Assembly (NCBI GenBank): GCA_017640505.1 | Contig: JAEPQO010000001.1 | Span: 574,625-638,624, forward strand | Origin: Rhodospirillales bacterium | GTDB lineage: Bacteria; Pseudomonadota; Alphaproteobacteria; Rhodospirillales; Casp-alpha2 | Direction: 5' to 3' | DNA: 64,000 nt | Shown here: positions 9,724 to 18,406 of the stretch, piece after piece | Numbering within the stretch: position 1 is the stretch's first letter | Layout: the number at the start of each line of letters is the position of its first letter | Notes under the pieces: model-generated | The model's input: only the letters and a program-made list of their open reading frames with translations | Told to the model about the DNA's origin: nothing | Database searches by the model: none | Position numbers and translations under genes: made by a program

Positions 9724-10764
9724 ATGCAATACAACGACCTTGGCCGTACCGGTATCCGTGTCAGCCGGATCTGCATGGGAACAATGACCTTCGGCGGCCA
9801 GAACACCGAGGCGGAGGCGTTCCGGCTCATGGATATGTGCGCCGACCATGGCGTCAATTTTTACGACTCGGCGGAAATGTACGCATTCCCAGCAAACCCG
9901 AAGACGCAGGGTCTGAGTGAAGAAATCCTCGGCAGCTGGATCAAGGCGCGCGGCAACCGTGCGGACACGGTCATCGCCACGAAAATTACCGGGCCCGGCG
10001 CGCGCTTCGGGCATATTCGCGGCGGGGACCTCAAGTTCACGCGCCGGCAGGTTGCCGACGCCGTCGACAACAGCCTGAAACGGCTCGGCACTGACTATAT
10101 CGATCTTTATCAGACACACTGGCCGGAGCGTAAGACCAACTATTTCGGTCAACTCGGTTATGCGCACGATCCGTCGGACGCCGGCGGGACGCCTATCGAC
10201 GACGTGGTGGACGCCATGCAGGCGATGATCGACGCTGGCAAAATACGTGCGTTCGGCGTTTCCAACGAAACGCCCTGGGGTGTGATGAAGCACCTGGAAG
10301 CCGCCGGCGACGGCGCCGCCAGGATCTGTGCGATCCAGAACCCGTACAGCCTGCTGAACAGGACCTTCGAAGTTGGTCTCGCCGAAATCGCGGTTCGCGA
10401 AGACGTCGGCCTTTTCGGATATTCGCCGCTCGGGTTCGGGGCGCTGACCGGCAAGTATCTCGGGGGTGCATTGCCGCAAGGCAGCCGCCTGCAGCTTTTT
10501 CCGGATTTCAAACGAAACTTCAAACCGCGCGGTATCGAAGCGACGGAAAAATACGTGGCGCTCGCGCGCGCACATGACATCGCGCCGGCGGCGATGGCGA
10601 TCGCGTTCGTCAATTCCAGACCGTTTTTGACGTCGAACATCATCGGTGCCACCAACGAAGACCAGTTGGCGGTCAATCTCAGCGCGGAAGATCTCGTATT
10701 GAGTGACGATGTGCTTGCAGGCATCGAGGCGATCCACAACGATATTCCCAACCCGGCACCGTGA
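9724..10764 (+). CDS. Aldo/keto reductase (Tas-like)
   Basis: A 346-residue NADPH-dependent oxidoreductase with the TIM-barrel AKR fold of the Tas/YajO branch. Visible are GTMTFGGQNTEAEAF near the start, the Asp-Tyr pair in NFYDSAEMYAFP, Lys in ATKITGPG, and DYIDLYQTHWPER with the active-site His. The C-terminal cofactor segment is NIIGATNEDQL. Start ATG 9724 is the natural AKR N-terminus (MQYNDLGRTGIRVSRI); the frame is open further upstream but that part overlaps the FIST gene. The substrate is unknown. thpR starts 6 bases after its stop. Confidence 0.88.
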   Translation: MQYNDLGRTGIRVSRICMGTMTFGGQNTEAEAFRLMDMCADHGVNFYDSAEMYAFPANPKTQGLSEEILGSWIKARGNRADTVIATKITGPGARFGHIRGGDLKFTRRQVADAVDNSLKRLGTDYIDLYQTHWPERKTNYFGQLGYAHDPSDAGGTPIDDVVDAMQAMIDAGKIRAFGVSNETPWGVMKHLEAAGDGAARICAIQNPYSLLNRTFEVGLAEIAVREDVGLFGYSPLGFGALTGKYLGGALPQGSRLQLFPDFKRNFKPRGIEATEKYVALARAHDIAPAAMAIAFVNSRPFLTSNIIGATNEDQLAVNLSAEDLVLSDDVLAGIEAIHNDIPNPAP

Positions 10765-10770
10765 GATACC

Positions 10771-11313
10771 ATGAGACTGTTTGTCGCCATTCCAGTTCCC
10801 GAAAACATCCGCGACGATCTCGTCCGCGTATCGTCGGGCGTGCGCGGCGCGCGTTGGGTGCGGCCCGAGGGCATGCATATTACCTTGTTCTTCTGCGGTG
10901 AGACGACGCGTGATCAGGCACGTGACCTGGACCAGGAACTGTCCGAGATCAGCATCCCGCAGTTCGACCTCAAGTGCGACGGTTTCGGATACTTCGAACG
11001 CGGCACACAGATAAAATCCATCTGGGCCGGGATCGAAGGAAACACGACGCTCGGCTATCTGCATGGCCGCGTCGAAAGCGCGGCGGTCAAGGCCGGCTTC
11101 GAACGGGAAGCGCGCAAATACAAGCCACACATCACGTTGGCGCGTCTGAAGCAGGCACGGGCAACGGATGTAGGCCAGTGGATCGAACAGCACGACACGA
11201 TTGCGACGCCGCCGTTCACGGTCGACAGGTTCACGTTGTTCCGATCGCATCTCGCCCGGGAGGGTGCGATGTACGAACCGCTGGTCGATTACGAGTTGAT
11301 GGATAACCAGTAA
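10771..11313 (+). CDS. thpR: RNA 2',3'-cyclic phosphodiesterase (ThpR/LigT)
   Basis: A 180-residue 2H phosphoesterase. Both HxTx catalytic motifs are present: HITL near residue 33 (MHITLFFCGET) and HITL near residue 127 (YKPHITLARL). The length matches LigT/ThpR proteins, which open 2',3'-cyclic phosphates on RNA ends and were first described as 2'-5' RNA ligases. It starts 6 bases after the aldo/keto reductase stop and ends 11 bases before a convergent SDR gene, with no obvious terminator between. Confidence 0.9.
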   Translation: MRLFVAIPVPENIRDDLVRVSSGVRGARWVRPEGMHITLFFCGETTRDQARDLDQELSEISIPQFDLKCDGFGYFERGTQIKSIWAGIEGNTTLGYLHGRVESAAVKAGFEREARKYKPHITLARLKQARATDVGQWIEQHDTIATPPFTVDRFTLFRSHLAREGAMYEPLVDYELMDNQ

Positions 11314-11324
11314 GCGGAATTCGG

Positions 11325-12089
11325 TCAGGCTCGGTGGACCGAAAAACCGCCGTCGACAATGAGCGTCTGCCCCGTCATGAAACTCGATGCGCCGGACGCC
11401 AGGAACAATGCCGCTTCGGCGATTTCGCCGGGCGATGCGGTCCGCTTCATTGCATGGAGGCGTCGGACGTAGTCTTCGATTTCCGGGGTGTTCGCCACCT
11501 CGCGGGCCATGGCGGTATCGGTGCCGCCCGGCAACAGCGCGTTGACGCGAATTCCCTGCTGGCCGAACTCGGAAGCAAGGCCGAGTGTCAGGCCGACCAG
11601 TCCCGCTTTGCTTGCGCCATATGCCGACATGCCAGGCATGCCGGTGGTGTATCCGACGAATGAAGACGTGAAGATGATCGAACCGCCGTTCCGCTTTTGC
11701 ATGGCAGGGACTTGATACTTCGCGCCGAGAAAGCCGCTCGTGAGGTTTACGTCCATCACATTCTGCCAGTTGTCTGCCGTCATTTCCGGCGTGCTCGTCA
11801 ATTCGCCAAGCATACCGGCGTTATTGAATGCGATATCGAGTCCGCCGAAGCGCGAGACCGCGAGGTCGACCAGCGCCTTCTGGAATGCTTCGTCGGCAAC
11901 GTCGCCCGGCAGTGCGACCGCATTGCTGCGCCCTTCGCCAATTTCCGCGACGAGTTCATTTAGAGCCGTTTCGCGCCGCGCGCCGACGACGACATGTGCG
12001 CCTTCCTTTGCAAATAGTTTGGCGGCTGCATGGCCGATGCCACTGCTGGCACCGGTGACAATCGCAACGTGGTTTTCGAGAATGGACAT
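11325..12089 (-). CDS. SDR family oxidoreductase
   Basis: A 254-residue classical short-chain dehydrogenase. The N-terminal cofactor motif is TGASSGIGHAAA, followed by NNAG (FNNAGMLGE), catalytic Ser in SSFVGYT, and YGASKAG (Tyr-x-x-x-Lys). The C-terminal GQTLIVDGGFS is typical. Arg after the second strand (ARRET) suggests NADP(H) preference. ATG 12089 has GGAGAG upstream; the frame extends further but without family similarity. The substrate cannot be read from the sequence. It lies downstream of the HAD/fructosamine-kinase/phosphatase trio on the same strand, with an 80-base gap. Confidence 0.87.
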   Translation of the reverse strand: MSILENHVAIVTGASSGIGHAAAKLFAKEGAHVVVGARRETALNELVAEIGEGRSNAVALPGDVADEAFQKALVDLAVSRFGGLDIAFNNAGMLGELTSTPEMTADNWQNVMDVNLTSGFLGAKYQVPAMQKRNGGSIIFTSSFVGYTTGMPGMSAYGASKAGLVGLTLGLASEFGQQGIRVNALLPGGTDTAMAREVANTPEIEDYVRRLHAMKRTASPGEIAEAALFLASGASSFMTGQTLIVDGGFSVHRA

Positions 12090-12168
12090 GGAATTGCTCT
12101 CCGCTGGTTTGAAGTCGCGGGAGCGTATTTCTGCGGCGCGGATGTGAGCCACCCGGTAGTTGTTAAAA

Positions 12169-12816
12169 TTACGAGCCGAGAAGACCCGGCAGCTGTTCCA
12201 TGTCGCCGAACACCAGGTCGGCACCGGCGTCACGCAGAATCTTTTCGTCCGACGGCACGCGGTGCGATGCGCCGATGTATCCGAGCGCGCGCATGCCGGC
12301 GCGTTTCGCGCCCTCGATACCAAGCGGGGTGTCTTCGATGACGGTGCAGCGGTCGGGCCGTTCGCCCATGCGGTCGGCGGCCATCAGGAACACATCGGGA
12401 GCCGGCTTTGGATTCTTCACGTCGCGGGCGGAGAAAAGATGCGGATCGAGGTAACGCAGCAGTCCGGTTATTTCCAGGTTGCGGCGGATCTTTTCGGGCC
12501 TGCCGGAGGAAGCGACACACTTGGGCCTGTCATCCAGTCGTTCCAATGCAGCGCGCATGCCGGGTGTCGGTCGAAGCTCGCGGGCAAAAGCTTCGACGTC
12601 TTTCTCACGTAGTGTCGCCTCGAAATCGTCGGGGAGTTCGACCCCCTCCTCCGCCACCATTTTGATGACACCCGGGATGGTACGCCCGATGAATTTGGCC
12701 CGGCATTCGGCGCCGGTGACGGGATATCCGTGACGGCTCAAGTGCGCGGCCATGACCCGGTTGGCGATGACTTCGCTGTCGACGAGCACGCCGTCGCAAT
12801 CGAAAATGATCAGCAC
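12169..12816 (-). CDS. HAD family phosphatase (beta-phosphoglucomutase-like)
   Basis: A 215-residue HAD hydrolase with cap type C1. Motif I is FDCDGVLVDSE, motif II is ASSGR, motif III Lys is in KNPKPAPDVFL, and motif IV is VIEDTPLGIEGAKRAGM. This matches the PGMB/YniC-like sugar-phosphate phosphatase branch. The start is a GTG at 12816 that overlaps the end of the fructosamine-kinase gene by 7 bases, so the two are translationally coupled. That suggests a substrate made by the kinase or a related sugar phosphate. The exact substrate is inference. Confidence 0.85.
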   Translation of the reverse strand: MLIIFDCDGVLVDSEVIANRVMAAHLSRHGYPVTGAECRAKFIGRTIPGVIKMVAEEGVELPDDFEATLREKDVEAFARELRPTPGMRAALERLDDRPKCVASSGRPEKIRRNLEITGLLRYLDPHLFSARDVKNPKPAPDVFLMAADRMGERPDRCTVIEDTPLGIEGAKRAGMRALGYIGASHRVPSDEKILRDAGADLVFGDMEQLPGLLGS

Positions 12817-13655
12817 CCGAACCTCGAGAGCGTGCCTTCGACCGTGTTGACGTAGTCGCCACCGAACAGGCGGACATGCACGAGGAGCGGATAGAGGTTG
12901 TAAAGCTCGCAGCGCGCCTTGAAGAAACCGGGTCGGAGCGGCCGGTATTCTTCGTAACGGGTGAAGAACTTCTCGCCGAAGGTGTTGAAGAGCGTCGAAA
13001 ACGCGAGTTCGATTTCCGCGTCCGCATAATAGATCGCAGGATCGACGAAGCCGGTGACCCGGCCCGGCAGCGAAAGAACGTTCCCGCCCCAAAGATCGCC
13101 GTGAATCAGCGACGGCTTGATGTCGTCCTCTATCCATGTTTCGAGCCGCCCGGCGAGTGTTTCGATGCGTTGAAAGGTCGCGGACGAAATGCGTTCCGCG
13201 CGCATCGCTTCGTTCGCCATGTACAGCAGGCGATGATCGCGGAAGAATTCGCGCCAGTTCGGTAACTGCGGATTGGGCTGATGCAGCCCGCCGATCACCG
13301 TATCTTCCTCGTATCCGAACGTATCCGAGGTCTGGTTGTGCAGGTGAGCGATCAGGTCGGCAGCATGCTCCTCCGCGTCACGGTCGAGTGTCCCACCGTG
13401 CTCGATCCAGGACATGACAAGAAGGTCGTCCTCTGCGTGCCAGATTTTCGGCACCGGCAAGCCGGCCTTGCCGAGCCGGGTCAGCATGCGGCCTTCAAGG
13501 GCGAGCGTGCCGCCCTGCCATTTCACGGCGACGACACGGCCATCGGCCAGTTCGCCACGGCGGACATCCGCGACGCACCCGCCACCGACCGGCTGAAGTG
13601 TTCTCACGTCGCAGCCCAGGGCGCTGGCGATGCGGGTCTTAAGTTTATCGGGCAT
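12810..13655 (-). CDS. Fructosamine/ketosamine-3-kinase family protein
   Basis: A 281-residue kinase of the FN3K fold (aminoglycoside phosphotransferase superfamily). It shows an N-terminal nucleotide-binding half (VVAVKWQGG Lys, EGRMLTRLGKAGLPVPKI), the central LVMSWIEHGG hinge, catalytic loop LIHGDLWGGNVL and metal-binding FVDPAIYYADAEIELAF. These are diagnostic for fructosamine kinases, which phosphorylate glycated (mostly ribulosamine or erythrulosamine in bacteria) lysines so that the sugar falls off. It overlaps the LMW phosphatase gene upstream by 11 bases and the HAD gene downstream by 7 bases, giving a tight deglycation-type operon. Confidence 0.9.
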   Translation of the reverse strand: MPDKLKTRIASALGCDVRTLQPVGGGCVADVRRGELADGRVVAVKWQGGTLALEGRMLTRLGKAGLPVPKIWHAEDDLLVMSWIEHGGTLDRDAEEHAADLIAHLHNQTSDTFGYEEDTVIGGLHQPNPQLPNWREFFRDHRLLYMANEAMRAERISSATFQRIETLAGRLETWIEDDIKPSLIHGDLWGGNVLSLPGRVTGFVDPAIYYADAEIELAFSTLFNTFGEKFFTRYEEYRPLRPGFFKARCELYNLYPLLVHVRLFGGDYVNTVEGTLSRFGC

Positions 13656-14127
13656 CGAGATGCCTTGTGCGAATGTCGGCGAGGAGGCCGTGTGATGCCT
13701 TGTCGATCATGTCGAAGACCTTCCGGAATCCGTCCGGACCTCCGTAATAAGGATCCGGCACATCATGACGACCAACTTCCGGGGCAAAGCTTAAAAACAG
13801 CTTTACCCGATCCGTGAATTCGGGCGGACACATGGCGAGCAAATTCTGGATATTGCCGTCATCCATGCCGAGGACATAGTCGAAGCTCCCGAAATCGTCT
13901 TTGCGGACCTGGCGGGCGCGCAGATCCCGGATTTCGATGCCACGGCTTTCCGCTTCGGCACATGCACGGCTATCCGGCGGGTCGCCGGCATGCCAGCCGC
14001 CCGTGCCGCAGGAATCCGTGACGATCAGATCCACGAGGCCTTCACGGCGAACCAGATCGCGGAACACACCCTCGGCCGTGGGCGAGCGGCAAATATTGCC
14101 AAGGCAGACAAACAACACGCGGACCAT
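13645..14127 (-). CDS. Low-molecular-weight protein-tyrosine-phosphatase family protein
   Basis: A 160-residue LMW-PTP with the P-loop VCLGNICRSPTAE (C-x5-R-S) at residues about 8-20 and the general-acid Asp in DVPDPYYGG near residue 127. The family dephosphorylates phosphotyrosine, but bacterial homologues encoded beside fructosamine-kinase homologues are known to act on protein-bound ribulosamine 5-phosphates. Its 11-base overlap with the FN3K gene makes that role plausible here. It is the first gene of the leftward operon and is divergent from the sirtuin gene. Confidence 0.9.
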   Translation of the reverse strand: MVRVLFVCLGNICRSPTAEGVFRDLVRREGLVDLIVTDSCGTGGWHAGDPPDSRACAEAESRGIEIRDLRARQVRKDDFGSFDYVLGMDDGNIQNLLAMCPPEFTDRVKLFLSFAPEVGRHDVPDPYYGGPDGFRKVFDMIDKASHGLLADIRTRHLDAR

Positions 14128-14213
14128 ACGGAACTCGCTCCGTCACTTGGAAAAGGTAACAACGCGATTATCATGACGGTTCTATACGAGAGCAAGGCGA
14201 GAGGATATCCGGG

Positions 14214-14939
14214 ATGCCACGTATTGATGCAGAAGGCCCCATTGTCGTTTTGACGGGCGCGGGGATATCCAAGGAATCGGGGCTGGATACCTTTCGCGAT
14301 GCGGATGGAATCTGGTCGAAGGTGCGAATTGAGGACGTGGCAACGCCGGAAGCCTTTGACCGTGATCCCGTACGGGTGCACGAGTTCTACAACCATCGCC
14401 GGGCGGGATTGCTGGATGAAAAAGTACAGCCGAACCCCGCACATGTTGCACTTGCGCGGCTGGAGCGGGATTGGCCGGGCGATGTGCTCGTGGTGACACA
14501 GAACATCGACGACCTGCATGAACGGGCGGGCACACGTCACCTTATTCACATGCATGGAGAGTTGCTGAAGTCGCGGTGTTCTCACTGCGGTGATCTGTCG
14601 GCGTGCCGGCGCGATCTGTCCGTGGACATGGTTTGCCAGGCTTGTACGAGGGCGGGTGGACTCAGGCCGCACGTTGTCTGGTTCGGCGAGATGCCGCTCA
14701 TGATGGATGAGATAGAAAAGGCGCTCGCGCGCACGGTTCTGTTCATGTCGATCGGGACATCGGGGAACGTCTATCCGGCCGCGGGCTTCGTCGAGCTGGT
14801 GCGGCATTATTCACGCGGCCACACCGTGGAGCTCAACCTGGAGCCGTCGAGCGGCGCGACCTCCTTTGCCGAGCAGCATTACGGCGCGGCCAGTGATATC
14901 GTGCCGGCGTATGTGGATGGCCTGCTCGCGGCGGTCTAG
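14214..14939 (+). CDS. cobB: NAD-dependent protein deacylase (sirtuin, CobB type)
   Basis: A 241-residue sirtuin. It shows GAGISKESGLDTFRD (NAD binding), TQNIDDLHERAG, catalytic His in HMHGEL, and a four-Cys zinc site from CSHCGD and CQACTR. The YNHR segment supplies the Tyr-x-x-Arg pair of class III sirtuins, so desuccinylase or demalonylase activity is likely besides deacetylation. ATG 14214 has a GAGAGGA element. It is divergent from the LMW-PTP operon, and its stop overlaps the stop of the convergent glucosaminidase gene by 4 bases. Confidence 0.9.
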   Translation: MPRIDAEGPIVVLTGAGISKESGLDTFRDADGIWSKVRIEDVATPEAFDRDPVRVHEFYNHRRAGLLDEKVQPNPAHVALARLERDWPGDVLVVTQNIDDLHERAGTRHLIHMHGELLKSRCSHCGDLSACRRDLSVDMVCQACTRAGGLRPHVVWFGEMPLMMDEIEKALARTVLFMSIGTSGNVYPAAGFVELVRHYSRGHTVELNLEPSSGATSFAEQHYGAASDIVPAYVDGLLAAV

Positions 14940-15793
14940 TTATCGGCGACGCGAACGCCGTCAAAGCGGTGCAGGTCGTTACGGTCGATCATGCCGCGCA
15001 GCCTTTTGCCGTATTTCTCGGGGATCTCGGAATAGGACGTTAGATAGTTCGTCATCGTGTGCCCGGTGGGAGCTGCGCCGCTGGCACGTTCCTTCGCGCG
15101 CGCCTGACGGAAATCGGCATAGGCATCGTGGGTGTTCAGGTTCTTCATATAGACGCGTACGCTATGGCCGATATCCCGGAAGACCATGACCTTGAAGCCG
15201 TCTGCTTCCCTCGGCTCCATACCTTTGACGTCCTCGTTGTACGTGCGCATGCCGAAAAAATTGTTGCCCTTGCGCGCGAAGCGGGAGGTTCCCCATCCGC
15301 TTTCCAACGCGGCCTGCGCCAGGACCAGCGATGCCGGCACGACGTCCACGCGGCGTAGTAGTTCGTCCACGCTGCCGTCATCGACCTCGTATTTTTCGAA
15401 CAGCGGCGCAGGAACATCGCCAGCGGCGTCATAGATTTTCGACCGTTCGGCACGAATACGATCGTTCTCGCGTGCGATATGCGGCAGCATGATACGGAAG
15501 AAGGTCGCCTTCTTTTCTTCAACGTCGCGGATGCGATCAAGGTTCACGTCGAGACTGTCGATAAAAAGCGCGGGCACGGTCTTGTCTTTGGCGACGGTAT
15601 CAAGGGCATAGTCGAGACCGCTATGGATTTCCGTTGCTGCCAGCGGTGGTAAAGACGCGACCTCCTCCGGACCCTCCGCGCGATCGTTGTCAGACGTGCA
15701 GGCATACAAAAGCACCGCTATGCCGACGATGCATACAGTCATCGCGACCGCCACGATGCGCTTCACGGCGTTTTGATCGAGCTTGGGGCTCAT
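14936..15793 (-). CDS. Bax-like glucosaminidase-domain protein
   Basis: A 285-residue envelope protein. It starts with a short basic segment and one hydrophobic helix (about residues 11-30) ending in LLYACTS, which could be a lipobox or simply a membrane anchor. The C-terminal half is a glucosaminidase/mannosyl-glycoprotein endo-beta-N-acetylglucosaminidase domain like E. coli Bax: SLVLAQAALESGWGTSRFA with the catalytic Glu, and GNNFFGM. It probably trims peptidoglycan in the periplasm. ATG 15793 has a GAGGAAA element. The gene is divergent from the uracil-DNA glycosylase gene. Confidence 0.83.
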   Translation of the reverse strand: MSPKLDQNAVKRIVAVAMTVCIVGIAVLLYACTSDNDRAEGPEEVASLPPLAATEIHSGLDYALDTVAKDKTVPALFIDSLDVNLDRIRDVEEKKATFFRIMLPHIARENDRIRAERSKIYDAAGDVPAPLFEKYEVDDGSVDELLRRVDVVPASLVLAQAALESGWGTSRFARKGNNFFGMRTYNEDVKGMEPREADGFKVMVFRDIGHSVRVYMKNLNTHDAYADFRQARAKERASGAAPTGHTMTNYLTSYSEIPEKYGKRLRGMIDRNDLHRFDGVRVADN

Positions 15794-15841
15794 TTTTCCT
15801 CGACAGCAATGTGCTCGTTATATGTCATATGGTAATGGAAG

Positions 15842-16441
15842 ATGATGACGCAACGGACCGAAAGTTTGGAACACCTGCTCGAGCGGGTGCGCGCATGCGA
15901 TATCTGCAAAGCGCATTTGCCGCTGGGCCCCCGGCCGGTGGTCCGGATCAGCCGGACCGCGCGGGTGCTGATTATCGGGCAGGCGCCCGGGACCAAGGTC
16001 CACGAAACCGGCATCCCGTGGAACGATCCGTCCGGTGACCGTCTGCGGGAATGGCTCGCGCTGGACCAAGATACATTCTACGACACCGCGAAGATTGCCA
16101 TTATGCCGACCGGCTTTTGCTACCCGGGCCGCGATCCCAAGGGCGGCGACCTGCCGCCGCGCCCGGAATGCGCACCGGCATGGCATGCGCCGTTGCGTGA
16201 GCATATGGCGTACGTAGAGCTTACGCTGTTGGTCGGGATGCATGCGCAGGCATACTGCCTTGGCGGCCGCCGTAAGAAGAACATGACGGAAACCGTTCGC
16301 GCGTGGCGGGATTACGGCCCCGAAATAATTCCGACACCGCATCCGAGCTGGCGGACGACCGGGTGGGCGCGCAAGAATCCCTGGTTCGAGGGGGAATTGG
16401 TACCGGAAATCCGGCAGCGCGTCGCCCGGCTGATTACGTAA
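15842..16441 (+). CDS. Uracil-DNA glycosylase family protein
   Basis: A 199-residue protein of the uracil-DNA glycosylase superfamily. The N-terminal CDICKAHLPLGPRPV resembles the Cys-containing start of family 4/5 enzymes. The active-site block is LIIGQAPGTKVHETGIPWNDPSGDRL, and the second motif HPSWR is near residue 171. The intervening LLVGMHAQAYCLG is a typical core strand. Members remove uracil or related lesions in base-excision repair, but this sub-branch is little characterised, so substrate range is uncertain. Start ATG 15842 or 15845. Confidence 0.8.
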   Translation: MMTQRTESLEHLLERVRACDICKAHLPLGPRPVVRISRTARVLIIGQAPGTKVHETGIPWNDPSGDRLREWLALDQDTFYDTAKIAIMPTGFCYPGRDPKGGDLPPRPECAPAWHAPLREHMAYVELTLLVGMHAQAYCLGGRRKKNMTETVRAWRDYGPEIIPTPHPSWRTTGWARKNPWFEGELVPEIRQRVARLIT

Positions 16442-16608
16442 AAATCCCTATGGGCGCGGCGCTTGACAGCCCGTCAGAATAAGGTCAATGCTTCGATCTA
16501 AGATAATAAGCTCACGTAATTGATCATCTTCTTGTCAGTGCGTGGCGCGGACCCCGAACCAACGGGGCTTCCGAGTGTAACCGTCGGCAGGTATGAAAAC
16601 GGGGATCC

Positions 16609-18045
16609 ATGCATACCATCACCGACAACGACCTGTTCCACCGATTGGCCTTTGACAATCCCTGGTGGGAATTCAAGGACTCAACACGGGTCGCCTTCAA
16701 GAATCCGCCGAAACGCGCTTTCTTCCCGGCTTTTTTCGATCGGGTCATGGAAGCCGGCACCGGCAATGTCATGGTGCTGGCGGGACCGCTGCGGGCCGGT
16801 AAAACCGTGCTCATGCGGCAGATGGTGGCGCAACTCGTCGAGCGCGGCATCAAGCCGACCAGCATACTCTACTGCTCTCTGACGACGCCCAGTTACACCG
16901 CGGCCGACCTTGCCATCCTGTTTGAGATGTTCTGTCGCCGGTACCGGCATGGTCCCGATGCAGAGATCTATATCTTTTTCGATGAGGTGCAGTACGCAAA
17001 GGACTGGGAGAAACAGCTCCTCCGCCTCGCCGAAATGCGGCCGCGCGCCAGGATTGTCGGCGCGGTGTCCTCTGGATCGCCCTCGATCGTCAGCGGGGCG
17101 ACGGTCCTGAACGGCAAGATGGAAGTCTTCGTGCTGCCGCCCTTGACGTTTCTCGAGTTCATGAGGTTTCGCGGTACCGAAGAAAAGTTGTTTGGCGCGC
17201 GCAACGACAATCCGGCGCAGGGCGCCATGACGCTCGAGCCGAACGGGCTGCCGGCACTGAACCAGGAATTTCATCGTTACGTCAATTTTGGCGGGTTCCT
17301 GGAAGGTATCCTGAGTGGCAAGGACGGCGTCCCGGCGCCGGCGTTCATACGCGACGGCGTCGCCGACCGGGTTCTGCACAAGGACTTGGCATCGCTAGCC
17401 GGGGTCAACGACCCGCAGGAACTGAACCGGCTATTCGGTCTGCTGGCCTTCAATACCGGGCGCGAAGTGTCGATGGACGATCTCGCCAAAGCGACCGGTA
17501 TCGCCAAGAATACGTTGCGCAAGTACCTCGATTACCTGGAACAGGCGTTTCTGATCCGCCGCATCAATCGTGTCGACCGTGACGCCAAGAAATTCCAGCG
17601 CCAGGTCTTCTTCAAGGTCTACCTGACCAGCCCGTCGCTCTATGCCGCCCTGTTCGCACCGGTGACACCGTCGGACCAGTATTTCCAACGTCTCGCGGAA
17701 ACGGCACTGGTGTCGCAATGGCTCGGCTCATCAGCGATCGAAAACCTTTACTATGCAAGCTGGCGTGGCGGCGCTGTGGACCTGTTGACCTTACATCCCG
17801 AGAGCGGCTTGCCCGACCACGTCTATGACCTTGATTGGCAGAACGCGTATGTCCGAACCGACTCCCGGCCGGACCAGATGGTGAACTTTGTGCGGGACAA
17901 CAATCCTCGGGCGACCACGTACGTATTGACGGGCAGCGTCGCACGCCAAGCGACCATGAAAGGCGTCGACCTGACGTTGGCGCCGGTTGCACTCTACACG
18001 TACTGGATCGAGCGTGACCCCACCCTTACGTCGTTTCACCGGTGA
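16609..18045 (+). CDS. AAA family ATPase with C-terminal DUF4143
   Basis: A 478-residue cytoplasmic protein. The N-terminal AAA_14 ATPase has Walker A AGPLRAGKTVLM near residues 58-69 and Walker B IYIFFDEVQYAKDWE. The C-terminal half has a winged-helix-like block (MDDLAKATGIAKNTLRKYLDYLEQAFLI) and DUF4143, which resembles a restriction-endonuclease-like fold ending in a DLTLAPVALYTYWIERDP segment. Such proteins are frequent, variable accessory genes with unclear function. Base composition matches its neighbours, so I see no sign of recent transfer. It stands alone, with 167 bases upstream. Confidence 0.85.
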   Translation: MHTITDNDLFHRLAFDNPWWEFKDSTRVAFKNPPKRAFFPAFFDRVMEAGTGNVMVLAGPLRAGKTVLMRQMVAQLVERGIKPTSILYCSLTTPSYTAADLAILFEMFCRRYRHGPDAEIYIFFDEVQYAKDWEKQLLRLAEMRPRARIVGAVSSGSPSIVSGATVLNGKMEVFVLPPLTFLEFMRFRGTEEKLFGARNDNPAQGAMTLEPNGLPALNQEFHRYVNFGGFLEGILSGKDGVPAPAFIRDGVADRVLHKDLASLAGVNDPQELNRLFGLLAFNTGREVSMDDLAKATGIAKNTLRKYLDYLEQAFLIRRINRVDRDAKKFQRQVFFKVYLTSPSLYAALFAPVTPSDQYFQRLAETALVSQWLGSSAIENLYYASWRGGAVDLLTLHPESGLPDHVYDLDWQNAYVRTDSRPDQMVNFVRDNNPRATTYVLTGSVARQATMKGVDLTLAPVALYTYWIERDPTLTSFHR

Positions 18046-18062
18046 TACAAAAACCGGAGCGT

Positions 18063-18272
18063 CTAGCCCCGGGCGCGTTCGTCCTTGAAAGCGCGAACGA
18101 TCGGATCAAAGAAAATCGAGAGCAGCAGCCCCGCAACGCCAAAGCAAAGCAGTATCGCGCCGCTACCCAGCGCCTGTATTGATCCGTTGTGAAAAAAGAG
18201 ACCGATACAAACTGCGCCTGCAATTACACACAACCCCGACAAAAAGTAGAGTACAATTTTAAGAGCAGCCAT
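18063..18272 (-). CDS. Small two-helix membrane protein, unknown
   Basis: A 69-residue protein with two hydrophobic helices (about residues 5-27 and 33-55) and a short charged cytoplasmic tail, FKDERARG. It has a strong GGGGGGCGGA ribosome-binding site 5 bases before the ATG at 18272. No family is recognised. It is convergent with the AAA ATPase gene. Confidence 0.6.
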   Translation of the reverse strand: MAALKIVLYFLSGLCVIAGAVCIGLFFHNGSIQALGSGAILLCFGVAGLLLSIFFDPIVRAFKDERARG

Positions 18273-18351
18273 GATTCCGCCCCCCTATTTATATGGTTAA
18301 CAAAACCATGCAGAAAATAGGTTTAACGGTCAACTTAAATTGTCGAAAGCG

Positions 18352-18386
18352 CTGATTATCAGGCTATTTCACGGCCCGATAATCAG
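18352..18386. repeat. Inverted repeat after argG
   Basis: Two perfect 9-base arms, CTGATTATC and GATAATCAG, are separated by 17 bases, 21 bases past the argG stop. There is no T-run, so it may be a weak terminator, an mRNA 3'-end structure or a protein site. Confidence 0.4.
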
Positions 18387-18406
18387 TTCAGCGTTGTACG
18401 TAATGG

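Noticed and set aside
9556-11250. A 564-codon leftward open frame opposite the aldo/keto reductase and thpR
   Set aside because: It crosses two well-supported genes on the other strand and has no recognisable domain.
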